Of a DNA stretch of 64,000 nucleotides, positions 44,009-52,311 are shown in pieces. The position numbers were made by a program, and so were the translations under genes. Each line of letters opens with the position of its first letter. Positions within the stretch are counted from its first letter, which is position 1. The notes beneath the pieces were generated by a model that was given only the letters and a program-made list of their open reading frames with translations, was not told the origin of the DNA and made no database searches. The DNA comes from Rhizobium sp. BT04. Lineage in GTDB: Bacteria; Pseudomonadota; Alphaproteobacteria; Rhizobiales; Rhizobiaceae. The stretch lies in assembly GCF_030053135.1 (NCBI RefSeq), contig NZ_CP125652.1, positions 1,178,001 to 1,242,000 on the forward strand, given 5' to 3'.

Positions 44009-44788
44009 ATGTCCGACGAAACGATCCTTCTTGATATCAAGTCCGTGCATGCCGTCTACAACAAGACGATCAAGGCCCTGAACGGCGTGAGCTTTCAGTT
44101 GCGGCGCGGAGAAATCCTCGCCCTGCTCGGATCGAATGGTGCGGGTAAGACGACGGCGCTGAAGGCTATCTCGAACCTGTTGCCGGCCGAACGAGGCCAG
44201 GTGACATCGGGCACGATCCGTTTCGAAGGCCGCGATGTGCTGAGCGAAAAGCCCGCCAATCTGGTGCGATCGGGCCTGGTACAGGTGCTCGAAGGGCGGC
44301 ATTGCTTCAAAAGCCTGTCGGTCGAGGAAAATCTCATCTCCGGCGGTCTCGGGCGCTCGTCATCCAGGCGCGAGATCGCTGCCGACCTCGAGCGCATCTA
44401 TGCCATTTTCCCCCGGCTCAAGGAGAAGCGCCGTGCGGCGTCAGGGCTTACTTCAGGCGGCGAGCAACAGATGACGGCGATCGGCCGCGCGCTGATGTCG
44501 CGACCGCGGCTGCTTGTTCTCGACGAGCCCTCGATGGGTCTGGCACCGCTGGTGATCAAGGATATCTTCCGTTCGCTCAAGGCGCTCAACCGGGAGGACG
44601 GGCTTTCCATCCTAGTTGCCGAACAGAATTCGACGGTGGCGCTTCAATATGCCGACCATGCCACCGTCATCGAAAACGGCGTCGCCGTGCTGTCGGGTTC
44701 CGCGGCCGAATTGCGCAGCCGTGACGACATCAAGGCTTTTTATCTCGGCGAAGGCGCGGCCTTCGCCCATGACAGGCCGGCGGCCTGA
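44009..44788 (+). CDS. HAAT-family ABC importer ATPase 2 (LivF-like)
   Basis: The subunit has 259 residues. Walker A is LLGSNGAGKTTALKAISNLLP, the LivF motif VQVLEGRHCFKSLSVEENL follows, then the signature LTSGGEQQMTAIGRALMSRP and Walker B LLVLDEPSMGLAPLVIKDI. It completes the importer. The ATG at 44009 has GGAACGAGCGAC upstream. It lies 100 bases after the binding-protein gene and 37 before sfnB. Confidence 0.9.
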   Translation: MSDETILLDIKSVHAVYNKTIKALNGVSFQLRRGEILALLGSNGAGKTTALKAISNLLPAERGQVTSGTIRFEGRDVLSEKPANLVRSGLVQVLEGRHCFKSLSVEENLISGGLGRSSSRREIAADLERIYAIFPRLKEKRRAASGLTSGGEQQMTAIGRALMSRPRLLVLDEPSMGLAPLVIKDIFRSLKALNREDGLSILVAEQNSTVALQYADHATVIENGVAVLSGSAAELRSRDDIKAFYLGEGAAFAHDRPAA

Positions 44789-44825
44789 TCCACCCTCATA
44801 TCCATCATTCAGAAGGGAGACCGAA

Positions 44826-46064
44826 ATGAACGTCATCGCTAAAACAGACAGGGTTGCCGTACCCGGTGTCAAACGCCCGGAAAAACCTGCGCATATCATC
44901 AAGGACGACGCAGAAGCGATCGCGGTCGCCCACCGGCTCGCCGCGGAGTTCGTCAAGGGCTCAGCAGAGCGTGACCGCGAGCGGATTTGGCCGGCGGAAG
45001 AGTTGGATGCCTTCTCGCAGAGCGGGCTCTGGTCGATCAATGTGCCCAAGGCGTTCGGTGGACCGGAGGTCTCCTACGTCACGCTTGCAAAGGTGGTCGA
45101 GATCATCTCCGAGGCGGATTCGTCGATCGGCCAGATCTCGCAGAACCATCTCGGCGTCGTAGCGGCAATCCGTACGGCTTCGGACAAAGCGCAGCAGGAA
45201 TTGCTGTTCGGCGAAATCCTCAAGGGCACCCGCTTCGGCAATGCCTTTTCGGAATTCGGCTCCAAGCGCGCGGTCGATTTCGAAACCAAGTTTGTCGACC
45301 ATGGCGACCACGTGGTGGTGACCGGTCGGAAATTCTATTCGTCCGGCGCCTTGCTTGCCCATAAGGTGCCGATCGTCGCGCTCGATGACGAGGGCCGCGC
45401 CTGGTACGCGATCGCCGATCGCGATGCGCCGGGTCTGACCGTCATCGACGACTGGTCGAGCTTCGGCCAGCGAACCACGCTCTCGGGCACCGTCATCCTC
45501 GACAATGTCAAAGTCGACAAGACCTGGCTGGTGCCGGGATACAAGGGGTACGACAAGCCGACGGCGGACGGCGCCATCTTCCAGATCATCCAGGTTGCCG
45601 TCGATACCGGCATCGCGTCGGCAGCGATCAAGGAGACGATCGACTTCGTTCGGACCAAGTCCCGCGCCTGGGTGGACAGTGGTCTCGACCACGCCTGGGA
45701 CGATCCCTACACGATCCAGGCAGTCGGCGCCCTCCAACTCCGCCTGCATGCGGCGCAGGCGCTGCTCGACAAAGCCGGACATGCGATCGACCGGGCGGTT
45801 GCCGATCCCACTGCCGATACCGTGGCGGAAGCCCAGGTCTTCACGGCCGAGGCCAAGATCCTCTCGACCGAGATCGCTATCGAGGCGACCAACAAGCTGT
45901 TCGAGCTGGCGGGCACGCGCTCGACGCTTGCCGAACACAATCTCGACCGCCACTGGCGCAATGCCCGGACGCATACGCTGCACGATCCGGTGCGGTGGAA
46001 ATACTCGATCCTCGGCAAATACTTCCTCAATGGAGAGAAGCCGCCGCTGCACGCCTGGAGTTAA
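44826..46064 (+). CDS. sfnB: SfnB-family sulfur acquisition flavin oxidoreductase
   Basis: A 412-residue protein of the acyl-CoA dehydrogenase fold, SfnB/DszC-like branch. RDRERIWPAEELDAFSQSGLWSINVP opens the helical domain, EADSSIGQISQNHLGVVAAIR contacts flavin, and TLAEHNLDRHWRNARTHTLHDPVRWKYSILGKYFLNGE at the end is the marked SfnB/DszC tail with the Arg-Asn-x-Arg-Thr-His motif. It probably uses FMNH2 to oxidise a sulfur compound; its exact reaction is not established. ATG 44826 follows AAGGGAGACCGAA. Last gene of the operon. Confidence 0.88.
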   Translation: MNVIAKTDRVAVPGVKRPEKPAHIIKDDAEAIAVAHRLAAEFVKGSAERDRERIWPAEELDAFSQSGLWSINVPKAFGGPEVSYVTLAKVVEIISEADSSIGQISQNHLGVVAAIRTASDKAQQELLFGEILKGTRFGNAFSEFGSKRAVDFETKFVDHGDHVVVTGRKFYSSGALLAHKVPIVALDDEGRAWYAIADRDAPGLTVIDDWSSFGQRTTLSGTVILDNVKVDKTWLVPGYKGYDKPTADGAIFQIIQVAVDTGIASAAIKETIDFVRTKSRAWVDSGLDHAWDDPYTIQAVGALQLRLHAAQALLDKAGHAIDRAVADPTADTVAEAQVFTAEAKILSTEIAIEATNKLFELAGTRSTLAEHNLDRHWRNARTHTLHDPVRWKYSILGKYFLNGEKPPLHAWS

Positions 46065-46102
46065 ACCAGGCTGTCATTCGCGCTTCGAAAATCAGAATAT
46101 TG

Positions 46103-46131
46103 CAGTGGCGAGAGGAACCTCATCGCCACTG
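46103..46131 (+). terminator. Hairpin ending the sfn-type operon
   Basis: CAGTGGCGA (46103-46111) and TCGCCACTG (46123-46131) pair perfectly over 9 bases around an 11-base loop, 38 bases after the sfnB stop. It is followed by an alternating TA stretch rather than a T-run. Confidence 0.65.
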
Positions 46132-46205
46132 TATATATACCGAGATCGTTCAGGGAGCTCGACGTTTCGAAATGATCTGCTCCCTGGAATGTCAGCGGTT
46201 TGAGG

Positions 46206-46441
46206 TCAGCCGCCGTTCAACCGCTCGAACATTCCCTCACGGTGCTTTCGCGCGTGGACCGACGTGCCGACCAGCAGCTCGTCCTGGTCATTCTCCAGCT
46301 GGGCAAGCGCCTCCATGGCGAATTCCTCCGGCGACATCATGTATTGCCGCTTCGCACCCCCGGCACGCACGCCGCCGCCGAGGTTGGTGTCGACCATCGG
46401 CGGAGCCATCTCGACCACCCTCACCCCCGTCGCTTTGCCCT
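46206..46441 (-). pseudogene. C-terminal remnant of a short-chain dehydrogenase
   Basis: About 78 codons read as the end of an SDR of the DltE type: KATGVRVVEMAPPMVDTNLGG, then MSPEEFAMEALAQLENDQDELLVG. The Rossmann motif and the Tyr-x-x-x-Lys site are missing. The 5' end is cut where the stop of the dienelactone-hydrolase-like gene begins. I read it as a deletion remnant. Confidence 0.75.
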
Positions 46442-46447
46442 ACGGCC

Positions 46448-47044
46448 TCAGCCAGACGTGTCCTCCAAGGCGTCCAGGAACGCGAGCACTCGGCTGGTGA
46501 GGAGCGCGGTCGCATCCGCGTCATAGGACGGGAGCGAGCTGTCGGCGAAATAATGCTGATCGCCGGGGTAGAGGAAAAGCTCGGCATTCTCGACCGTCTC
46601 GACGATCTCGCGGGCGGCATCGATGTCGCCCTCGCCAACGAAAATCGGATCGTTGTCCATACCGTGGATCTGGACCGGCACTCCATCCGGCCAGGGTCCG
46701 AAGGCCCACTCGCCACGGATCGGCAGACAGGAATAGAAGAGCAGAGCCCCGCGGGCGCCAGACCGCGTCTGCGCCAGCTTCTGCGCCGGCAGCACACCGA
46801 ACGAAAACCCGGCATAGACGAGCTCGGCTGGCAGTTCGTCGGCGACGCGGACGCCGCGCTCCCTGATGGCGTCGAACCCGATCTGACCGATATAGGCGAG
46901 CCCTTCTTCGATGCTTGGGAATGTGCGCCCGTCGAACAGATCAGGCATGTGCACGATGTGGCCGGCTGCCCGTAAAGCGTCGGCGAACGTACGCACACCT
47001 GGGGTTAGCCCCTGTGCGTGGTGAAACAACAAGACCTCAGCCAT
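46448..47044 (-). CDS. Dienelactone hydrolase family protein
   Basis: A 198-residue alpha/beta hydrolase. LLFHHAQGLTPGVRTFADALR supplies the oxyanion region, YAGFSFGVLPAQKLA near residue 78 the nucleophile elbow (Gly-x-Ser-x-Gly, where classic dienelactone hydrolase has Cys), and FLYPGDQHYFAD near 160 the catalytic His. Start ATG at 47044. Many such proteins hydrolyse esters or lactones of unknown identity. It lies just 3' of the oxidase operon on the same strand, 27 bases away, so read-through is possible. Confidence 0.82.
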   Translation of the reverse strand: MAEVLLFHHAQGLTPGVRTFADALRAAGHIVHMPDLFDGRTFPSIEEGLAYIGQIGFDAIRERGVRVADELPAELVYAGFSFGVLPAQKLAQTRSGARGALLFYSCLPIRGEWAFGPWPDGVPVQIHGMDNDPIFVGEGDIDAAREIVETVENAELFLYPGDQHYFADSSLPSYDADATALLTSRVLAFLDALEDTSG

Positions 47045-47071
47045 ACCGAGCCTTCCACCGATGATCGCTAT

Positions 47072-47437
47072 CTACGGTGTCGTACCAAAGAAGGCGAGCC
47101 GGGTGAAGATCGTATAATCCGCTTCCGAGACCATCAGCGCCACGAAAACCAGCACCAGCACCGGCGGCAGCAGGATGGCGTAGACGAGCGCCAGCCTTTC
47201 CCAGGCCATGTGCATGAAGACGGCGACGATCAGCCCGGCCTTCAGCATCATGAACAGCAGGATCAGCGTCCATCTCAGATAGCCTTGGACGCCGAGATAA
47301 TCGACCATGTAGGATGCCGCACTGAGCACGAAGAGCAGGCCCCAGACGAAGAAGTAGAGCCCGATCGGGTGCTGCTGTCCGGTGTGTGCCTCAGCATGCG
47401 CCGTTTGGACTTGTGCATGCGCCGTTGTCTCGCTCAT
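47072..47437 (-). CDS. Cytochrome c oxidase subunit IV family protein
   Basis: A 121-residue protein. A His/Ala-rich start is followed by three membrane helices: IGLYFFVWGLLFVLSAASYMV, LRWTLILLFMMLKAGLIVAVFMHM and LALVYAILLPPVLVLVFVALMV. The helix 2 motif MMLKAGLIVAVFMHM is the signature of the prokaryotic COX4 family. It is the last gene of the oxidase operon, 7 bases after the second subunit III gene. The ATG at 47437 is chosen; a longer frame upstream overlaps that gene. Confidence 0.85.
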   Translation of the reverse strand: MSETTAHAQVQTAHAEAHTGQQHPIGLYFFVWGLLFVLSAASYMVDYLGVQGYLRWTLILLFMMLKAGLIVAVFMHMAWERLALVYAILLPPVLVLVFVALMVSEADYTIFTRLAFFGTTP

Positions 47438-47444
47438 GACGACC

Positions 47445-48170
47445 TCACCACAGATAGAAAAATGCGAAGATGAAGACCCAGACCAGGTCGACGAAGTGCC
47501 AGTAGAGGCCCATGATCTCGACGGCCTCGTAGCGGCCTTTCCGGCTGGTGAAGAAGCCGCGCCGTTCCACATCGAAATCGCCGCGCCAGACCTTGCGGGC
47601 GACGATGAGGAGGAAGATGACGCCGATCGTGACATGGGTGCCGTGAAAGCCGGTGATCATGAAGAAGGTCGATCCGAACTGTGCCGCCCCCCACGGGTTT
47701 TCCCAGGGGCGCACGCCTTCGGTGATCAGCTTCGTCCATTCGAAGGCCTGCATGCTGACGAAGGTTGCGCCGAGAAGAGCCGTCAGCAGCATCAGGATCG
47801 CGGTCGTGCGGCGGTCGCGGCGATAGCCGAAATTGACCGCCATCGCCATGGTGCCGCTGCTCGAGATCAGCACGAAAGTCATGATCGCAATCAGGATCAG
47901 CGGCACGTCCTGCCCGCCGATATGCAGCGCGAAGACCTCGCTCGGATTGGGCCATGGGACTGGCGTCGACATGCGGGCGGTCATATAGGCGATCAGGAAA
48001 CAGCCGAACACGAAGGTGTCACTGAGCAGAAAGATCCACATCATCGCCTTGCCCCAGGAGGCGGTCTTGAAGGCGCGCTGATCCGAGCTGAAATCGGCGG
48101 CGACACCGCGAAGGCCCGCCGGCCTGAGGTCCGCCCCGCTGTGTGTCTCGATAGTCTGTGCCATCTGCAC
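47445..48170 (-). CDS. coxP: Cytochrome c oxidase subunit III (CoxP type)
   Basis: A 241-residue protein with about five to seven helices and the subunit III landmarks WIFLLSDTFVFGCFLIAYMTAR, FFMITGFHGTHVTIGVIFLLIVARK and the final YWHFVDLVWVFIFAFFYLW. It follows another subunit III gene by 3 bases. Two consecutive subunit III genes after II and I is the gene order of coxMNOP in Bradyrhizobium japonicum, which is why I use that name. Confidence 0.87.
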   Translation of the reverse strand: MQMAQTIETHSGADLRPAGLRGVAADFSSDQRAFKTASWGKAMMWIFLLSDTFVFGCFLIAYMTARMSTPVPWPNPSEVFALHIGGQDVPLILIAIMTFVLISSSGTMAMAVNFGYRRDRRTTAILMLLTALLGATFVSMQAFEWTKLITEGVRPWENPWGAAQFGSTFFMITGFHGTHVTIGVIFLLIVARKVWRGDFDVERRGFFTSRKGRYEAVEIMGLYWHFVDLVWVFIFAFFYLW

Positions 48171-48173
48171 CCC

Positions 48174-48887
48174 CTAGCTAATCAACGTGCGGCAGAGATC
48201 GACGAAGTCATTGGCCCAGCCGGCAAAGAGCGCGAAGAGCAGCAGCCAGACGGCGAGCATGAAATGCGAATAGATGGCGGAAAGATCGACGCTGAGGCGC
48301 AGCCTCTCCGGCGCGACGTCGGCTGAAAATGCCCTGACCGTCGTGTGCGCGAGCACGGCAAGCCCGCCGAGGATATGCAACCCGTGCAGGCCGGTCAGCA
48401 TGTAGAAGAAACTGTTGGAAGGGTTGTCGGCAAGCACATAGCCGGCCGCCGTCAGCTCCCGCCATGCCTGGATCTGCCCGGCGAGAAAGAAGACGGCAAG
48501 CGCAAGTGCCGTAACGAGCGCCGGCCGCAGGCTTTCCATGCGGCCCTGCCCCGCTTCTCGTTTCGCCCATTGCAGCGCCGCACTGCTCAAGGCCAGTGCC
48601 GCAGTATTCACCCAGAGCAACCGCGGAACCGGTGTGGCCCACCAGTCGGCCGACGCCGCACGCATGAAATAGGCGCTGACGGCAAGGCTGAAGACGGCGC
48701 CGACGACGCCGAGAAACACGAAGAGGCCGATCTTCACCGCCGGCACCGGCGGCCGCTCAGTGCCGTCATGAACCGGCATCTGCACCGAGCCGGTCTCCAG
48801 CCAGGGCTTCGAAGTCAGCCGCTGCCCGGAGAGCCACCAGATCATGATGGCGGCGATGGCGGCCAGAAAGATCAATACGACGCTCAT
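48174..48887 (-). CDS. coxO: Cytochrome c oxidase subunit III-like protein (CoxO type)
   Basis: A 237-residue protein. An N-terminal helix (VVLIFLAAIAAIMIWWLSG) and a cytoplasmic stretch come before the subunit III helices. SFFYMLTGLHGLHILGGLAVLAHTTVRA and IYSHFMLAVWLLLFALFAGW match the HGxH region of subunit III. It is more divergent than the next gene. Its start overlaps the subunit I stop by 4 bases (ATGA). Confidence 0.85.
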   Translation of the reverse strand: MSVVLIFLAAIAAIMIWWLSGQRLTSKPWLETGSVQMPVHDGTERPPVPAVKIGLFVFLGVVGAVFSLAVSAYFMRAASADWWATPVPRLLWVNTAALALSSAALQWAKREAGQGRMESLRPALVTALALAVFFLAGQIQAWRELTAAGYVLADNPSNSFFYMLTGLHGLHILGGLAVLAHTTVRAFSADVAPERLRLSVDLSAIYSHFMLAVWLLLFALFAGWANDFVDLCRTLIS

Positions 48888-50653
48888 GCCGGGGCCTCGC
48901 GGGTGACGCCATCGCTTGACGGCACATTCTGCGGGATGAAATCTTCGGCGGCCCCCGGCACGCTGTAATCATAGGCCCAGCGATAAACGACGGGCAGGTC
49001 CCTGCCCCAGTTGCCGTGCGCCGGTGGCGTCTGCGGCGTCTGCCATTCCAGCGTCGTTGCCCGCCATGGATTGCCGCCGGCCTCCCTGCCCCGGAAAAGG
49101 CTCCAGACCAGATTGAACAGGAAGACCATCTGCCCGGCGCCGACGACGAGGGCCATGACTGTTATGAAGATATTCAGCGTATGGGCCGAAGGCGGAACGA
49201 AGGCCGTCTCTCCCATCTCGAAATAGCGGCGCGGCACGCCGAGCAGGCCGAGATAATGCATCGGAAAGAAGATCGCATAGGTGCCGAGGAAGGTGATCCA
49301 GAAGTGGATCTGGCCGAGCACCTCGTCCAGCATGCGTCCCGTCACCTTCGGATACCAGTGATAGATCGCCCCGAAGATGACGAGGATCGGCGCAACCCCC
49401 ATGACCATGTGGAAGTGGGCCACGACGAACATCGTATCCGACAGTGGCACGTCGACGACGACATTGCCGAGGAAGAGGCCGGTCAACCCGCCATTGACGA
49501 AGGTGACGATGAAGGCGAGCGCAAAGAGCATCGGCAGCGTCAGGTGGATATCGCCGCGCCAGAGCGTCAGCACCCAGTTGTAGACCTTGATCGCCGTCGG
49601 GATGGCGATGATCAGCGTCGTGGTGGCGAAAAAGAAGCCGAAGGCCGGGTGCATGCCGCTGACATACATGTGGTGCGCCCAGACGACGAAACTCAGCGCC
49701 CCGATGACGACGATCGCCCAGACCATCATCCGGTAACCGAAGATGTTCTTGCGCGCATGCGTGCTGATCAGGTCCGAAACGATGCCGAAGGCCGGCAGCG
49801 CCACGATATAGACCTCGGGATGGCCGAAGAACCAGAAGAGGTGTTGGAAGAGGATCGGGCTTCCGCCGCCGTGCTGCAGCTGCGTGCCCATCTCGACGAT
49901 GGCGGGCATGAAGAAGCTGGTGCCGAGCACGCGGTCGAACAGCATCATGACGCAGGCGACGAAGAGGGCGGGAAAGGCGAGCAGCGCCATCACAGTCGCG
50001 GTGAAGATGCCCCAGACGGTGAGCGGCATCCGCATCAGCGTCATGCCCCGCGCCCGTCCCTGAAGCACCGTTACCACATAATTCAGCCCGCCCATGGTGA
50101 AACCGATGATGAAGACGATCAGCGAGGTGAGCATCAGCAGGATGCCCCAGTCCTTACCACCAGGCGTGCCTGAGAGAACTGATTGCGGCGGATAAAGTGT
50201 CCAGCCGGCCCCCGTCGGGCCGCCGGGAGCGAAAAAGCCGGCGGCGAGGATCAGCACCGCAAGCAGATAGATCCAGTAGCTCAGCATGTTGGCATAAGGA
50301 AACACCATGTCGCGGGCGCCGACCATCAGCGGAATGAGGTAGTTGCCGAAGCCGCCGAGGAAGAGCGCGGTCAGCAGATAGATCACCATGATCATGCCGT
50401 GCATGGTGATGAACTGGTAATAGTGATCGGCATCGATAAAGGCGAAAGTGCCGGGAAAGGCGAGTTGAATCCGCATCAGCCAGGAGAGCACCAGCGCCAC
50501 CAGGCCGATCGCAATGGCGGTGATCGAATATTGCACGGCGATGATCTTGGCATCCTGGCTGAACACATATTTCGTCCACCAGCTGTGCGGGTGATAAAGC
50601 TCGACATCCTCGACTTCGGCGGAGGGGATGCTGCCGGATGGAATCTCGACCAT
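48884..50653 (-). CDS. coxN: Cytochrome c oxidase subunit I (CoxN type)
   Basis: A 589-residue haem-copper oxidase subunit with twelve helices. Ligand segments are TMHGMIMVIYLL (low-spin haem a His), WFFGHPEVYI (CuB His cross-linked to Tyr, and the D-channel Glu), AHHMYVSGM (CuB His pair) and VVAHFHMVMG (haem a3 and haem a His). The D-channel entry NYLIPLMVGARDM is present, so it is an A-type proton pump. The N-terminus extends about 50 residues before helix 1. Second gene of the operon. Confidence 0.93.
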   Translation of the reverse strand: MVEIPSGSIPSAEVEDVELYHPHSWWTKYVFSQDAKIIAVQYSITAIAIGLVALVLSWLMRIQLAFPGTFAFIDADHYYQFITMHGMIMVIYLLTALFLGGFGNYLIPLMVGARDMVFPYANMLSYWIYLLAVLILAAGFFAPGGPTGAGWTLYPPQSVLSGTPGGKDWGILLMLTSLIVFIIGFTMGGLNYVVTVLQGRARGMTLMRMPLTVWGIFTATVMALLAFPALFVACVMMLFDRVLGTSFFMPAIVEMGTQLQHGGGSPILFQHLFWFFGHPEVYIVALPAFGIVSDLISTHARKNIFGYRMMVWAIVVIGALSFVVWAHHMYVSGMHPAFGFFFATTTLIIAIPTAIKVYNWVLTLWRGDIHLTLPMLFALAFIVTFVNGGLTGLFLGNVVVDVPLSDTMFVVAHFHMVMGVAPILVIFGAIYHWYPKVTGRMLDEVLGQIHFWITFLGTYAIFFPMHYLGLLGVPRRYFEMGETAFVPPSAHTLNIFITVMALVVGAGQMVFLFNLVWSLFRGREAGGNPWRATTLEWQTPQTPPAHGNWGRDLPVVYRWAYDYSVPGAAEDFIPQNVPSSDGVTREAPA

Positions 50654-50757
50654 GATCTCTCTTCCCTTTCCCCGCCGGTTCCTTGAACCGGCTGCCGCCT
50701 GCGACTGCTTCTCCGGTTCGTTGAACCGGCACGCGGCCTCCAGGCCGCAGCGCCACG

Positions 50758-51576
50758 TCAGTTGACCGGCGGCGGCTCTCCCGAAGACGCCGTCAACTGG
50801 GTGAATGTCTGCTGCTGCCCGAGCCAGGTCTGGTAGTCCGCGTCGTTATCGACGACAACCGTGCCGCGCATCTGCGGATGGCCGACGCCGCAGAGTTCGG
50901 CGCAGAGGATCTCGAAGGTCCCCGTGCGCGTCGGCGTCAGCCAGAAATAGGTGACCATACCGGGGATCATGTCCATCTTGGCGCGAAACTCGGGCACGTA
51001 GAAATCGTGGAGCACATCGATCGAGCGTAGCAAAATGTGCACCGGTTTGCCGATCGGCAGATGCAGCTCGCCGCCCTCGACGATCACATCGTCCAGACCG
51101 CTCGCGTCGTTCTTGTCGAGGCCGAGCGGGTTTTCGGGCGTGACGTCGCGTGTCTCGGCGCGGCCGAGCTTCCCGTCCGCCCCCGGCAGGCGGAAGCTCC
51201 ACAGCCATTGCTGGCTGACGACCTCCACCGAAGCGGCATCGGCGGGCACCGTGATGAACTGGTTCCAGACAATGAGGCCGGGCGCCAGCATGGCGGCGAC
51301 GCCGACCGCCGTTCCCGAGGCGAGCATCACCTCCAGCCTGCGGTTCTCAGGCTCGTAATGCGCCCGGTTGCCCGGCTTGTGCCGGAAACGGTAGACGCAA
51401 TAGGCCATGAACAAGACCACCGCCACGAAGACGATGCCGGTGATCCAGAAGGTGATGACGAGGGTGCTGTCGATATAAGTCCAGTTGGACGCGATCGGCG
51501 TCCACCACCACGGGCTCAGCACATGGAACAGCACGGAGCCGACGACAATCAGGACGAGGATCAGCACGACAGCCAT
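50758..51576 (-). CDS. coxM: Cytochrome c oxidase subunit II (CoxM type)
   Basis: A 272-residue protein with two N-terminal helices (residues 1-22 and 38-62) and a periplasmic cupredoxin domain. CuA ligands are His in SIDVLHDFYVPEF and the Cys/Glu/Cys/His/Met set in CAELCGVGHPQM. An insert with KNDASGLDDVIVEGGELHLP differs from standard CtaC. No haem c motif, so not a caa3 fusion. First gene of the oxidase operon, 104 bases before subunit I. Confidence 0.92.
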   Translation of the reverse strand: MAVVLILVLIVVGSVLFHVLSPWWWTPIASNWTYIDSTLVITFWITGIVFVAVVLFMAYCVYRFRHKPGNRAHYEPENRRLEVMLASGTAVGVAAMLAPGLIVWNQFITVPADAASVEVVSQQWLWSFRLPGADGKLGRAETRDVTPENPLGLDKNDASGLDDVIVEGGELHLPIGKPVHILLRSIDVLHDFYVPEFRAKMDMIPGMVTYFWLTPTRTGTFEILCAELCGVGHPQMRGTVVVDNDADYQTWLGQQQTFTQLTASSGEPPPVN

Positions 51577-51723
51577 GTCCGCTCCTCCTCGAGCAGGTTG
51601 ACCCGTGAAACCACATTCCGCAAAAAGTCCGTCTTTATTATCGCACAGATAGAAAATATCGGCAATTACGGCGATTTAGGCATGCGACGCCGATCAAAGG
51701 CCCGTCGTTTGGAGTATTGCCCA

Positions 51724-52125
51724 TCACTGAGAATATTGTTTGAGGTAGGCGATGAGATCGGTGATCTCCTGATCGTCCTTCACGCCGACGAAGGCCATCT
51801 TCGTGCCCTTCACCTTTGCTTTCGGATTGTGCAGATAGTCGCGCAGTACTGTCTCGTCCCAGACGAGACCGCCTTCGCCGGCAGCCTTCATTCCAGCCGA
51901 ATAGGCGAAATTAGGATGCGTCCCGGCCTTCCTGCCGAACAGCTTGTTCAGCGACGGACCGACCTTGTTCGTATCGGAATCGGCGACATGACAGGTTGCG
52001 CATTTCTTGAAAACGACGGCACCGGCCGTCGCATCACCCTCCTGCGCCCCGGCGCTACCAGGGAAAAGGGCAATAACGGATGTGGCGATCAGCAGAACAA
52101 TACGGTAATCCACGGCAAACCTCAT
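51724..52125 (-). CDS. Periplasmic class I c-type cytochrome
   Basis: A 133-residue protein. A signal peptide (YRIVLLIATSVIALFPGSAGA) is followed by CATCH, the haem attachment site, GPSLNKLFGRKAG after it, and TKMAFVG, which gives the Met ligand. It resembles cytochrome c2/c550 electron donors of aa3 oxidases. It lies 150 bases upstream of coxM on the same strand and is a natural electron donor to that oxidase. The GAGGAGG site abuts the ATG at 52125, so a GTG at 52113 might be the real start. Confidence 0.88.
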   Translation of the reverse strand: MRFAVDYRIVLLIATSVIALFPGSAGAQEGDATAGAVVFKKCATCHVADSDTNKVGPSLNKLFGRKAGTHPNFAYSAGMKAAGEGGLVWDETVLRDYLHNPKAKVKGTKMAFVGVKDDQEITDLIAYLKQYSQ

Positions 52126-52311
52126 CCTCCTCAAGGTCGCCAGCCACTCGCACCCTCTGCGATCTCTCGCGTATGGGTAGTGGTTGTTATGGCTAAAGCT
52201 TAGTCCTTCGCGGCCGCAAGTCAATCCGTTCCACAATTGGGGCTACCTGAAGGCGATCTGATCTTCGGTGGATCCGGCGTGGATGACCTGCCTGAGCTGC
52301 CGCCATTCGAC

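Noticed and set aside
39634..44788. Plain branched-chain amino acid transporter
   Set aside because: The family match alone would say so, but placement between sfnG and sfnB makes that label unsafe. The ligand is left open.
49016..50173. 385-codon plus-strand open frame opposite coxN
   Set aside because: Antisense to subunit I with all its metal ligands. The translation is Arg/Asp/His-rich and not protein-like.
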